Of a stretch of DNA of 6,623 nucleotides, positions 1 to 6,526 are shown piece after piece. Positions within the stretch are counted from its first letter, which is position 1; each line of letters begins with the position of its first letter. The stretch comes from Candidatus Scybalomonas excrementavium (GTDB taxonomy: Bacteria > Bacillota > Clostridia > Lachnospirales > Lachnospiraceae), in assembly GCA_017694765.1 (NCBI GenBank), contig JADIML010000237.1, positions 1-6,623 on the forward strand. Reading direction: 5' to 3'. A program made the translations under genes and the position numbers. Below the pieces are notes generated by a model. That model made no database searches and had not been told where the DNA came from. It saw nothing but the letters and a program-made list of their open reading frames with translations.

Positions 1-167
1 TCAACTATTGGTTAGAAAAATATAACATTAGAGTAAAATAAAGAAAAAGTAGCAGTATAAAGCTCTCTTACATTCAGTGGATTTTGAATTTTAAAAGCAC
101 CATATCTTCTTTTACTTTCTTTCCATATTTCCTATAGTTCAGATTTTATAGTCCTAGCATTTTTTAA
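1..167. other. Left-edge non-coding sequence, nothing recognised
   Basis: This is AT-rich DNA with stop codons in all frames. I could not identify the end of an upstream gene, an RNA gene or a terminator in it. A pyrimidine-rich run covers roughly 105-135. Confidence 0.5.
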
Positions 168-224
168 TTTTTTCATAAGTTTATATCTCTTTCACATGTG
201 TTGTGTTAAATAAATATAAAGTAT
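168..224 (+). repeat. 57-bp direct repeat, copy A
   Basis: This stretch aligns without gaps to 6527-6583, matching at 47 of 57 positions by my count. Nine of the ten differences are transitions, and they cluster in the middle (182-201). The conserved blocks are the left end (TTTTTTCATAAGT) and the right end (TGTGTTAAATA, then ATATAAAGTAT). It lies about 190 bp upstream of the protease start codon. Because the ends are conserved and the copy precedes a gene, a regulatory element or promoter shared by two transcription units is the likeliest reading. A weak promoter can be drawn here (TTCACA at 191-196, 18 bp, TATAAA at 215-220), but its -35 box is not conserved in copy B. A remnant of a mobile element is the alternative. 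Confidence 0.7.
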
Positions 225-243
225 ATCAGAAAAATATTGAGAG

Positions 244-290
244 AACTATTGAATTTCTGGAAAGTAATATTTTCCAGAAATTCAATAGTT
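244..290. repeat. Perfect 20-bp inverted repeat (hairpin or operator)
   Basis: The left arm at 244-263 (AACTATTGAATTTCTGGAAA) is the exact reverse complement of the right arm at 271-290, with a 7-nt spacer, GTAATAT. No T-run follows on the + strand, where the next bases are AAATGTATAG, so it is not a standard intrinsic terminator in that direction. It ends 20 bp before a TATAAT box at 310-315 and so covers the expected -35 region. That placement fits an operator for a dimeric protein, or a leader hairpin if transcription begins further upstream in the 57-bp repeat. It could also be a short dispersed palindromic repeat. Confidence 0.85.
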
Positions 291-315
291 AAATGTATAG
301 ATGAGAGTATATAAT
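286..315 (+). promoter_or_regulatory. Possible promoter of the protease gene
   Basis: A consensus TATAAT stands at 310-315, about 100 bp before the ATG at 416. No good -35 hexamer is present at the normal distance (AGTTAA-like sequence around 287-292), and that region is occupied by the end of the perfect inverted repeat. A poor -35 beneath a palindrome suggests an activated or repressed promoter, but chance TATAAT boxes are common in DNA this AT-rich. Confidence 0.35.
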
Positions 316-415
316 TAAAAGAATCATTTATATTGCAGTATATTTTGAATAAGAAATAGTAGAACAAAAGAGAAATACTATTAGGCTATATATAAAATCA
401 CAGAAGGATAATTAT

Positions 416-2452
416 ATGCATAAAAGAAGACTTTGGAATAAAGTATTATCATTAGTATTATCAGTTTCTATGATAGGAACACCAATTGCAGTAGTAAAAT
501 CTAATACTTATGCAGGAGAAAGTAAAAACTACATTATCATGGCAAAGGATGGTCAAAGCTTAGACCAGTTTATGACACGATATGGAAGTAGAGTTATTGA
601 AGATAAAACAACAGATGTATTAGAAGAAAGTAATATAGCTGTTGTAGAAATGACAGAAGCAGAAGCAGTGCGTTGTATTAGCTTTTTTGATACAGATAGT
701 ATTATTATTGAAGAAGATGTTACAGTGACTGCTATGGCAGAGGATATAGAAGAAGTAGAAGAGGAAACTTTAGAACCACAGAAGGTAACTTGGAATATCA
801 AAGCTGTCAATGGGGAAAAACAGAACTTGGGGATTGAGCGTAGTACAAGTTCTAATATTAAAATTGGAATTATTGATTCAGGGAGAGAGGCATTAGGTGA
901 AATAGAACCTACGGAAAGAATTAACTTACAGCCTGTAGAAGGGGAAGAAGTAGTAGTAAATCCTATCTTTGAAGACGTGACAGGACATGGAACAAGTGTT
1001 GCAGGAATTATTAGTGCAGCAGATGATGAGTATGGTATTGTTGGAATTAATCCAGATGCACAATTATATGATATTAAAGTATTTGATGAATATAACACAG
1101 CTCCACTTAGTCGTATTATTGAAGGAATTCAATATGCACTAGATAAAGATGTTGATATTTTGAACATGAGTTTTGGAACACCAATTAGTTCTGAAATTTT
1201 ACATCAAAAGATCGCAGAAGCTTATAATGAAGGAATGTTATTAGTTGCAGCTTCAGGAAATAATGGGGTGATTGAATATCCAGCTACTTATAATGAAGTA
1301 ATGGCAGTAGGAGCGACAACAGAAAAAAATGAAGTAGCAGATTTTTCTTTAGCAGGAACACAATCTGAAATTGTTGCGCCGGGAGCCGCTGTTTTAACAA
1401 GTGGATTACTTGGAGGATATGGTGTTGTAGACGGAACAAGTATTTCTGCCCCTCATGTATCAGCAGCCGCTTCTTTATTATGGGCGAAAGATCCAACAAA
1501 GAGCAATGATTTTATTCGACAATTATTGAACCAATCTGCTAGAAAGTTAGAAGATGTGAATTCGGGTAATGGGTTATTGGATATAAAAAGGGCATTTGAA
1601 ATTTATGATGGGTTTTCGAGTGTCTATGTACCAGGCAAGGTAGAGTATAAAGAAATTCCAGAAAATGAAGATCCATTAGAAACATTTGATGAAAATTATG
1701 TGGTAGGTTCTTGGAGTACAGATGAGCATAAAGCTTTAGTGACGGGATTAACGACAACAGAAGCAACACAAATTGTGAAATTAGGTGCTGTAGCACCAGA
1801 TCAACCAGCATATGGATTACAAGGAATGAAACAATATCCACAGCTTCATGGTTTTACAAGTTGGACAGATTCCACAGGAATAACGAAATACTGTAACTAT
1901 ATGGCATCTTATATTTATTTGACTCAAATGGCATTAGGATTCCCTAAAGATAGAACAAATAGTAATACTTATACACAACCAGACCGGCCTGATTTTATGT
2001 CTATAGATGATTTTGAAAAAATAAAAGATATTGCATCAGCTACAAAATTTGGTGGGGTTTCTTGGAGTACAGTATTAAAAGACTATGGAGTGACAGATAG
2101 AAATAAAAGACTTTTTATGTATGGAGTTGCCTTACATACAGCTACTGATTTATTTGCTCATAGTACATATACATTAGATGGTGACTATATCGACCATGAT
2201 AATGGTGCAGATAATACTAAGGTCCATGGTAATAGACATACTTGTGCCCAAGAAATGGCCAAACAAGTAGTTAAACGTATTTTGGGATATACAAAAGGTA
2301 GTTTAGCAGACTTTAAAAATGCTGTTAGTGTGTATTCTAGAGAAGAAATTGATGAGGCATTTAAGATAAAATCTTATTCCACTAAAGCAGAAAAAGTTGA
2401 TCCTTTATATTATGAAAACAATAAAGCTGCATTTGATAAAGTTTCAGAATAA
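416..2452 (+). CDS. Secreted subtilisin-like (S8) serine protease fused to a zinc phospholipase C-like domain
   Basis: This is a 678-residue exported protein. Seen: a signal peptide (basic HKRR start, hydrophobic stretch to about residue 27, probable cleavage after TYA at 33), then an I9-type propeptide (about 38-107) and an acidic linker (about 109-122). A subtilase domain follows (about 145-400) with catalytic Asp154 in IIDSG, His191 in GHGT, oxyanion Asn282 in SGNN and Ser342 in GTSISAP. All catalytic positions are intact, so an active endopeptidase is expected. Residues about 425-678 are not part of a subtilase. They carry Trp433, His438, Asp462, His478, an H574-x3-D578-x3-H582 helix, then His604 and His608, in the order of the zinc ligands of clostridial and Bacillus phospholipase C. 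Phospholipase activity is inference; another member of the phospholipase C/P1 nuclease fold is possible. The start is supported by AGAAGG at 402-407, 8 nt upstream of the ATG. No terminator precedes the next gene, so the two may form an operon. Confidence 0.9.
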   Translation: MHKRRLWNKVLSLVLSVSMIGTPIAVVKSNTYAGESKNYIIMAKDGQSLDQFMTRYGSRVIEDKTTDVLEESNIAVVEMTEAEAVRCISFFDTDSIIIEEDVTVTAMAEDIEEVEEETLEPQKVTWNIKAVNGEKQNLGIERSTSSNIKIGIIDSGREALGEIEPTERINLQPVEGEEVVVNPIFEDVTGHGTSVAGIISAADDEYGIVGINPDAQLYDIKVFDEYNTAPLSRIIEGIQYALDKDVDILNMSFGTPISSEILHQKIAEAYNEGMLLVAASGNNGVIEYPATYNEVMAVGATTEKNEVADFSLAGTQSEIVAPGAAVLTSGLLGGYGVVDGTSISAPHVSAAASLLWAKDPTKSNDFIRQLLNQSARKLEDVNSGNGLLDIKRAFEIYDGFSSVYVPGKVEYKEIPENEDPLETFDENYVVGSWSTDEHKALVTGLTTTEATQIVKLGAVAPDQPAYGLQGMKQYPQLHGFTSWTDSTGITKYCNYMASYIYLTQMALGFPKDRTNSNTYTQPDRPDFMSIDDFEKIKDIASATKFGGVSWSTVLKDYGVTDRNKRLFMYGVALHTATDLFAHSTYTLDGDYIDHDNGADNTKVHGNRHTCAQEMAKQVVKRILGYTKGSLADFKNAVSVYSREEIDEAFKIKSYSTKAEKVDPLYYENNKAAFDKVSE

Positions 2453-2537
2453 TAAAAATAAGATTATATAATATATATTTCACATATAAGTGCAAGATGT
2501 TTTTGTTTAAATGAATAAGAGTGTTTAAATTAAAAAA

Positions 2538-2546
2538 AGGTGGGAG
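2538..2546 (+). promoter_or_regulatory. Ribosome binding site fixing the LRR gene start
   Basis: AGGTGGGAG lies just upstream of the ATG at 2551. An in-frame GTG at 2521 would give ten more residues (MFKLKKGGSK), but it has no ribosome binding site of its own, would translate through this one, and would place a polar extension before a standard signal peptide. The ATG at 2551 is therefore preferred. Confidence 0.75.
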
Positions 2547-2550
2547 TAAG

Positions 2551-3888
2551 ATGAAAAAGATAAAAAAGATATTGTTTCTTGTGATATTATGTTTCTGTGC
2601 GATACACATAAATCAAGCATTAGCAAATGTATCAGAAACAAAAGAAGAACAAGTGGAGCAAGATTTTGTTATTGAAAATGGTGTATTAGTGAAATACAAT
2701 GGAACAGCAGAACATGTCGTAATTCCGAATACAGTTACAACCATAGGAAGAGCAGCATTTGATTCTTGTAGAAATCTAAAAACAGTTGTAATTCCAGATT
2801 CGGTAATAGAGGTCAAGACATTAGCATTTCATTTATGTGATAGCATGATAAGTATTCAGATACCGGATTCCGTAAAAAAAATAGGGGATGGTGCATTTGA
2901 GTTATGTCGTTCCCTTGAGGAAGTAAAGTTACCGAATCAATTAAAGATAGTAGAAAAAAATCTGTTTTATGGATGTAGAAATTTAAAAAAAGTAGAAGTT
3001 CCAGATTCAGTAGTCTTGATTGAGAAATATAGTTTTTTTGGATGTGATTCATTAGAAATCTTGGATATTCCAAAGTCTGTGAAACGAATTGATGGAAATT
3101 TTACAGAGTCTCCATGGTTTCAGGAGAAACAAGAGGAAAATCCGCTTGTTATTATTAATGGCAATGTAGTAAACGGAGAAAAATGTGTTGGAGAAGTAAC
3201 GATACCAAAAGGGGTTAGAAGGATTTCTTCTGATGCTTTTAAGTTTAATCGAAATATTACAGCCATTACAATTCCAAATACCGTAACTGCGATTGGAGAG
3301 GGCGCTTTTATTTCATGTACATATTTGACACAAATTGAAATTCCAAATTCTGTTAAACATATGGGAATGAATATATTCGAACGGTGTACCAGATTGAAAA
3401 AGGTAAAACTATCTGAAAAATTAGAAGTCATTCCAGAAGGTATATTTTGGGATTGTAAAAATTTAAAACAGATTACTCTTCCAAAATCTGTAAAGAAAAT
3501 AAAGCAATTAGCTTTTGATAATTGTGATAAATTACAAGATATTGTAATGTCCAGCAATGTGAAAGAGTGTGCTAGTTATAGCTTTATGTATCCAGAAGGA
3601 ATTGTTCTTCATGCTCCAAAAGGTTCTTATATTGAGAAATTGGCAAAAGAAGAAAAGGTAGCATTTGAGTCACTTGCTATTAATAAAAAGAGTATATCTT
3701 TAAAAGTGAATAAGACAGCAAGTTTACATGTAGGAACCGATACAACGTTTACAACATGGAAATCTAGCAATTCAGGCGTTGCAAAAGTAAGTAAAACAGG
3801 AAAGGTAACTGCAAAGAAAAAAGGAACAGCTACGATTACAGGTACTCTATATGGGAAGAAATATACTTGTAAAGTCGTTGTGAAATAG
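2551..3888 (+). CDS. Secreted BspA-like leucine-rich-repeat protein with C-terminal Ig-like (Big_2) domain
   Basis: This is a 445-residue exported protein with no enzymatic motif, probably a surface or extracellular binding protein. Seen: a signal peptide (KKIKK, then hydrophobic 7-20, probable cleavage after ALA at 25). From residue 58 a strict 23-residue repeat follows, of the form IPxSVxxIGxxAFxxCxxLxxVx, beginning at residues 58, 81, 104, 127, 150 and 173, and again at 218, 241, 264, 287, 310 and 333. This is the BspA/TpLRR (LRR_5) type. Between the blocks, about 178-217, the sixth repeat runs into a segment with SPWFQEKQ and NPLVIINGNVV, a normal internal break in this family. Residues about 376-445 form a bacterial Ig-like group 2 domain (TWKSSNSGVAKVSKTGKVTA, then KKGTATIT). 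No LPXTG anchor or terminal membrane helix is seen, so it is probably released or held non-covalently. A weak promoter (TTCAGA at 2443-2448, 18 bp, TATAAT at 2467-2472) may exist just upstream; otherwise it is read from the protease promoter. Confidence 0.9.
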   Translation: MKKIKKILFLVILCFCAIHINQALANVSETKEEQVEQDFVIENGVLVKYNGTAEHVVIPNTVTTIGRAAFDSCRNLKTVVIPDSVIEVKTLAFHLCDSMISIQIPDSVKKIGDGAFELCRSLEEVKLPNQLKIVEKNLFYGCRNLKKVEVPDSVVLIEKYSFFGCDSLEILDIPKSVKRIDGNFTESPWFQEKQEENPLVIINGNVVNGEKCVGEVTIPKGVRRISSDAFKFNRNITAITIPNTVTAIGEGAFISCTYLTQIEIPNSVKHMGMNIFERCTRLKKVKLSEKLEVIPEGIFWDCKNLKQITLPKSVKKIKQLAFDNCDKLQDIVMSSNVKECASYSFMYPEGIVLHAPKGSYIEKLAKEEKVAFESLAINKKSISLKVNKTASLHVGTDTTFTTWKSSNSGVAKVSKTGKVTAKKKGTATITGTLYGKKYTCKVVVK

Positions 3889-3907
3889 AGTATGTCATAG
3901 CAGTATT

Positions 3908-3933
3908 CATTTACTGATAAAAGGAAGTAAATG
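3908..3933 (+). other. Short hairpin in the 3' untranslated region
   Basis: CATTTACT at 3908-3915 pairs perfectly with AGTAAATG at 3926-3933 around a 10-nt loop. It lies between the LRR gene stop codon and the terminator, and no T-run follows. It may protect the 3' end of the mRNA from exonucleases, or simply be an accidental palindrome. Confidence 0.4.
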
Positions 3934-3950
3934 GGGAATCATAGATAAAG

Positions 3951-3997
3951 AGGATACTTGTATTATGTTAATGGATATAATATAAGTATCCTTTTTT
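3951..3997 (+). terminator. Intrinsic terminator of the protease-LRR unit
   Basis: The left arm at 3951-3966 (AGGATACTTGTATTAT) pairs with 3977-3992 over 16 bp with a single G-T pair and a 10-nt loop. A run of six T follows (3992-3997). It begins about 65 bp after the LRR gene stop codon. Stem length and T-run make it a strong rho-independent terminator on the + strand, and it marks the 3' end of the first transcription unit. Confidence 0.9.
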
Positions 3998-4091
3998 CAA
4001 TTTATAGGAAATTTGCTCAAATCAGAAAAATGGTGTACGATAGAATAGAAATAAAAAATGGCATGACAAAAGAGTCAAGAGGGACTTCGCC

Positions 4092-4223
4092 ATGACGTTT
4101 GTAATGGAAGGTAACGAAATCACCATCATAGTCATCAATGCGAGAGGAAGCAATAACAGGATGACCAAGATAGCGAGTGATATACTTAATGGTCTTATCA
4201 GAAGTACAAGAATTGGATTTCAT
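4092..4223 (-). pseudogene. IS91-like transposase remnant
   Basis: A minus-strand frame opening at 4223 (stop codon immediately upstream at 4224-4226) contains KTIKYITRYLGHPVIASSRI and then DDYDGDFVTFHYKRH. This closely resembles the C-terminal part of IS91-family (Y2) transposases as I recall them, including two tyrosines four residues apart (Y14 and Y18 of the frame) that match the catalytic tyrosine pair of that family. Similarity ends around residue 44; the frame continues with unrelated hydrophobic sequence to 4017. Only about 40 of several hundred residues survive, so it cannot be functional. The fragment looks less AT-rich than the flanks, in keeping with foreign origin. Family assignment rests on motif memory, not on a search. 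Confidence 0.6.
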
Positions 4224-4246
4224 TTAGAGGAGAACGTTATATTATG

Positions 4247-4300
4247 AAAGGGGCTATTGCCAAATAGATGAATTATCATCTATGAAGCAATAGCTCCTTT
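4247..4300. repeat. 54-nt long hairpin
   Basis: Bases 4247-4260 (AAAGGGGCTATTGC) pair with 4287-4300 over 14 bp with one G-T pair. After a symmetrical 3 x 3 internal loop, 4264-4271 (ATAGATGA) pairs perfectly with 4276-4283 across a 4-nt ATTA loop. The + strand continues TTTGTTGTTTTAT, a broken T-run, so it may act as a weak terminator. It stands just outside the transposase remnant and could equally be an end of that element or a small palindromic repeat. A + strand transcript would form a stable structured RNA here. Confidence 0.75.
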
Positions 4301-4328
4301 GTTGTTTTATAGGCAATATATTGTTACA

Positions 4329-4413
4329 TTAACTTATAAAAATGTTGAGAACTGATGAAATAAAAAAGCACTACGCGCAACAATGCGTAGCTTGTGTAGA
4401 AGGTATAAGTTAA
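4329..4413. repeat. 10-bp inverted repeat enclosing a hairpin
   Basis: TTAACTTATA at 4329-4338 is the exact reverse complement of TATAAGTTAA at 4404-4413. The 85-bp unit encloses the minus-strand terminator-like hairpin at 4362-4393. Terminal inverted repeats around a short non-coding core could mark a tiny non-autonomous element. No target-site duplication is obvious at the edges, and a 10-bp AT-rich match may be chance. Confidence 0.4.
4362..4393 (-). terminator. Terminator-like hairpin on the minus strand
   Basis: On the - strand, CTACGC (4390-4385) and GCGTAG (4376-4371) form a 6-bp GC-rich stem around an 8-nt loop. It is extended by an AAG/CTT pairing (4393-4391 with 4368-4366) across a 2-nt bulge, and six T follow (4367-4362). 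This is the shape of an intrinsic terminator for a leftward transcript. No leftward gene is visible upstream of it, so it may be left over from a deleted or mobile gene, or shield the debris region from antisense transcription coming off the regulator. Confidence 0.5.
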
Positions 4414-4476
4414 GCAAGTTTCTCATTGTATGTAGATCAGAAATTTATTGTATATATTTATTATCGTGAAAATATA

Positions 4477-4485
4477 TGATATAAT
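4477..4485 (+). promoter_or_regulatory. Extended -10 promoter of the regulator gene
   Basis: TGATATAAT combines a perfect TATAAT (4480-4485) with the TGn extension. It lies 35 bp before the ATG at 4521, giving a short leader. The -35 position at 17-bp spacing is only TTTATT (4457-4462), which an extended -10 can tolerate. The flanking sequence is nearly pure A/T. Confidence 0.55.
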
Positions 4486-4507
4486 ATTGTATAAAATGTA
4501 AAAAATA

Positions 4508-4516
4508 GAGGGTGAT
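4508..4516 (+). promoter_or_regulatory. Ribosome binding site fixing the regulator start
   Basis: GAGGGTGAT matches the GGAGGTGAT form of the Shine-Dalgarno sequence with its core about 8 nt before ATG 4521. The in-frame GTG at 4512 lies inside this site and therefore cannot be the start that uses it, so the ATG at 4521 is chosen. Confidence 0.7.
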
Positions 4517-4520
4517 AGAA

Positions 4521-6389
4521 ATGTCCAAAAGTTTAGGAACACTTTTGCAATTATTACGAAAAGAACATAAGATAAAACAAAAGACACTGAGTAAAGGCAT
4601 TTGTTCAGTAGCAACCTTATCCAGAATAGAAGCAGGAGAGAGGGAACCAGACTATTTATTATTTGATGCTTTATTTACTCGAATGGGGAAAGATAGCAGA
4701 AAGTGGGAATTTATTTTAAAGGAAAACGATAAATATTTATTGAGAAAAAGAAATTACATAGAGTATTTGCTTCAAGTCAAGAGATGGGAGGAAACTGAAA
4801 GAGAGATTGAGACGTATACAGACTTTATGGAAGTATCAAAAAATCTCCATGAACAATATCATTGTATGATAGAAGGTATTCTTTATTACAAAAGAGGAAA
4901 TAGAAAAAAGGCTTTAGAAAAATATATAGAAGCCTTACAGAAAACAAATTTAGAAGTGGATGTACATGCACTACAAATCGAGTCTATATTATCACGTAAT
5001 GAGTTAAGAATTTTGTGTCTAATAGGACAAGTTTTGTCAGAAGAAGAGGAGATGTCTATAGAAAGTCTTTATCATTACTGGAAGGAATTATTGCAATATA
5101 TAGAAAAATATTGTACAGATGAATGGTATCGGATGAGATTTCATGTAAAGACTATTTACTATTTAGCATATACATTATATCGGCAAGAAAATTATATGGA
5201 AAGCTTTTCTTATTGTAAAAAGGGAATCGATATTTTAGTAGAAAAAATGAGTTTATATTATTTAAAATCATTTCTTCATCTATTAGAAAATTTAAAAGAA
5301 AAGGGAATAAATTTTACAGTAGGTGGAATCGTATGGAGTGATAAAATACCATTTTTAATACATATTTTGGAGGAATGGGAACTAGAAAATCAAAGGTTTC
5401 AAGAAAAAGAAAATTATATTCGCCCCTATCAGAGTATCTATTCCATAAATGAAATTATAAAAAATACAAGAAGTTATTGTGGAAAGACCCAAGAAGATTT
5501 TATGGAAACAAAAGATGGAAAGAAATTGATTGTAGATCAAGCGGGGATGTCACAGATTGAACATGGAAAAAGAGAGCCAAGAAAAGAAATTATTCAACAC
5601 TGTTTTAAAACATTAGGATTACAAGGAAAAGAAGAGCGATATCAATTACAAATTCAAGGAGAAGACTTTGAAATCCAAGAACTGAAATGGAATATTGATT
5701 TTTATATTTCAGTTCATAAAAAAGAGAAAGCAAAGGAACTATATAAAATTTTAAAGGAAAAAATTGATATCTATGATATATATAATGAGCAATATGTAAG
5801 ACATATAGATGTATTACTTAAAGATTCAAAAAGTGACATGTCAGATGAGGAATATCGAAAAGAAATATTTGATATTTTAGCCTTAACAGTAAAAGATATT
5901 GATAAAATAAGAACTAAGGAGTGGAGTTATTTTTTCACGATAGAAGAGCTTGTATTGCTAATGAATATTGGAGGCTCTTATCATAAAAGTGGAAATTATA
6001 GAGAAGCATTACATTGGTATCAAAAATTAGAGCGATATTTTCAAAATTTCTATAAGTTAGCAGGCACAAGAATATATAAGTCATTGTTATATAATCTATC
6101 ACAAGTATATGGTTTAATAGGTGAATATAAGAATTCTATCAAGAAAAGTAAAGCATGTATATTTACAGAGATGTTATATAGCCAAGGGCATAGTATGTGT
6201 CGTATAATTTATAATATCGGATGGTGTTATGGAAAAATGATGTTAGAAGCTAAGAGCGAGGATAAGAAAGAGGAGTATAAAAAAAATTGTGATAAATATT
6301 TTTTACAATCCTCTTATATAGCTGAGTTTTATAAGGATGAAAATGTAAAAAAAGCAATAAAACAGAAAAGAAAGTTATGGAAGATATAA
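4521..6389 (+). CDS. Tandem XRE-type HTH / TPR regulator (two-fold duplicated)
   Basis: This 622-residue soluble protein has no signal peptide or membrane segment. Residues about 5-60 form an XRE (Cro/C1) helix-turn-helix with the signature SRIEAGEREP at 34-43. TPR-like helical pairs follow: 114-140 (ILYYKRGNRKKALEKYIEAL) and 213-242 (YTLYRQENYMESFSYCKKG). A second HTH at about 308-368 has the matching signature SQIEHGKREP at 344-353, with a longer loop before it (DGKKLIVDQAG). More TPR-like helices occupy the second half, the clearest at 477-505 (GGSYHKSGNYREALHWYQKL), 525-547 and about 562-574. The two signatures are exactly 310 residues apart in a 622-residue protein, which indicates internal duplication of an HTH-TPR unit. 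Family knowledge: HTH-TPR proteins of the RRNPP type (PlcR, NprR, Rgg) bind DNA and are controlled by short exported peptides. Peptide sensing here is inference. It has its own promoter and is probably monocistronic. Gene targets are unknown; the neighbouring secreted-protein genes are candidates. Confidence 0.85.
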   Translation: MSKSLGTLLQLLRKEHKIKQKTLSKGICSVATLSRIEAGEREPDYLLFDALFTRMGKDSRKWEFILKENDKYLLRKRNYIEYLLQVKRWEETEREIETYTDFMEVSKNLHEQYHCMIEGILYYKRGNRKKALEKYIEALQKTNLEVDVHALQIESILSRNELRILCLIGQVLSEEEEMSIESLYHYWKELLQYIEKYCTDEWYRMRFHVKTIYYLAYTLYRQENYMESFSYCKKGIDILVEKMSLYYLKSFLHLLENLKEKGINFTVGGIVWSDKIPFLIHILEEWELENQRFQEKENYIRPYQSIYSINEIIKNTRSYCGKTQEDFMETKDGKKLIVDQAGMSQIEHGKREPRKEIIQHCFKTLGLQGKEERYQLQIQGEDFEIQELKWNIDFYISVHKKEKAKELYKILKEKIDIYDIYNEQYVRHIDVLLKDSKSDMSDEEYRKEIFDILALTVKDIDKIRTKEWSYFFTIEELVLLMNIGGSYHKSGNYREALHWYQKLERYFQNFYKLAGTRIYKSLLYNLSQVYGLIGEYKNSIKKSKACIFTEMLYSQGHSMCRIIYNIGWCYGKMMLEAKSEDKKEEYKKNCDKYFLQSSYIAEFYKDENVKKAIKQKRKLWKI

Positions 6390-6526
6390 AATCATAATTA
6401 GCTATCTTTCATTTCTAAATCACAGTATGGAATAGTATAGTATATTGTAGATAGTTTATAAGATAGGGTAGAATTCGTTTGTAAACATAAGACCAAAAGT
6501 AATGTGTAACAAATAAATTTTTTCAT
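6390..6526. other. Non-coding stretch after the regulator, no clear feature
   Basis: I see no reading frame worth calling on either strand. AGCTATCT (6400-6407) can pair with AGATAGTT (6449-6456) with one G-T pair, but the loop is about 40 nt and no T-run follows, so no terminator is called next to the regulator stop codon. Confidence 0.5.

Noticed and set aside
553..1098. A 181-codon minus-strand frame inside the protease gene.
   Set aside because: It lies opposite well-conserved catalytic-domain coding sequence and shows no domain of its own; it is an antisense shadow.
2453..2550. A terminator between the protease and LRR genes.
   Set aside because: There is a T-run near 2499-2508, but no stem of useful length precedes it.
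3120..3557. A 145-codon minus-strand frame inside the LRR gene.
   Set aside because: Its apparent periodicity mirrors the 23-residue repeats on the coding strand; no independent evidence of a gene.
4244..4267. A 7-codon frame (MKGAIAK) with an upstream GAGGAG.
   Set aside because: The spacing to the GAGGAG is too long (about 12 nt), the product is tiny, and the sequence is explained by the hairpin at 4247-4300.
4342..4413. A 23-codon + strand frame (MLRTDEIKKHYAQQ, ending CVEGIS) that might be a small peptide gene or pheromone precursor.
   Set aside because: It has no ribosome binding site, no hydrophobic export segment, and lies wholly within the inverted-repeat unit and across the minus-strand terminator hairpin, so chance is more likely.
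4423..4614. A minus-strand frame of 63 codons with hydrophobic content.
   Set aside because: It overlaps the promoter and start of the regulator; its hydrophobicity is what antisense reading of A-rich, lysine-rich coding DNA produces, and it has no ribosome binding site that I can see.
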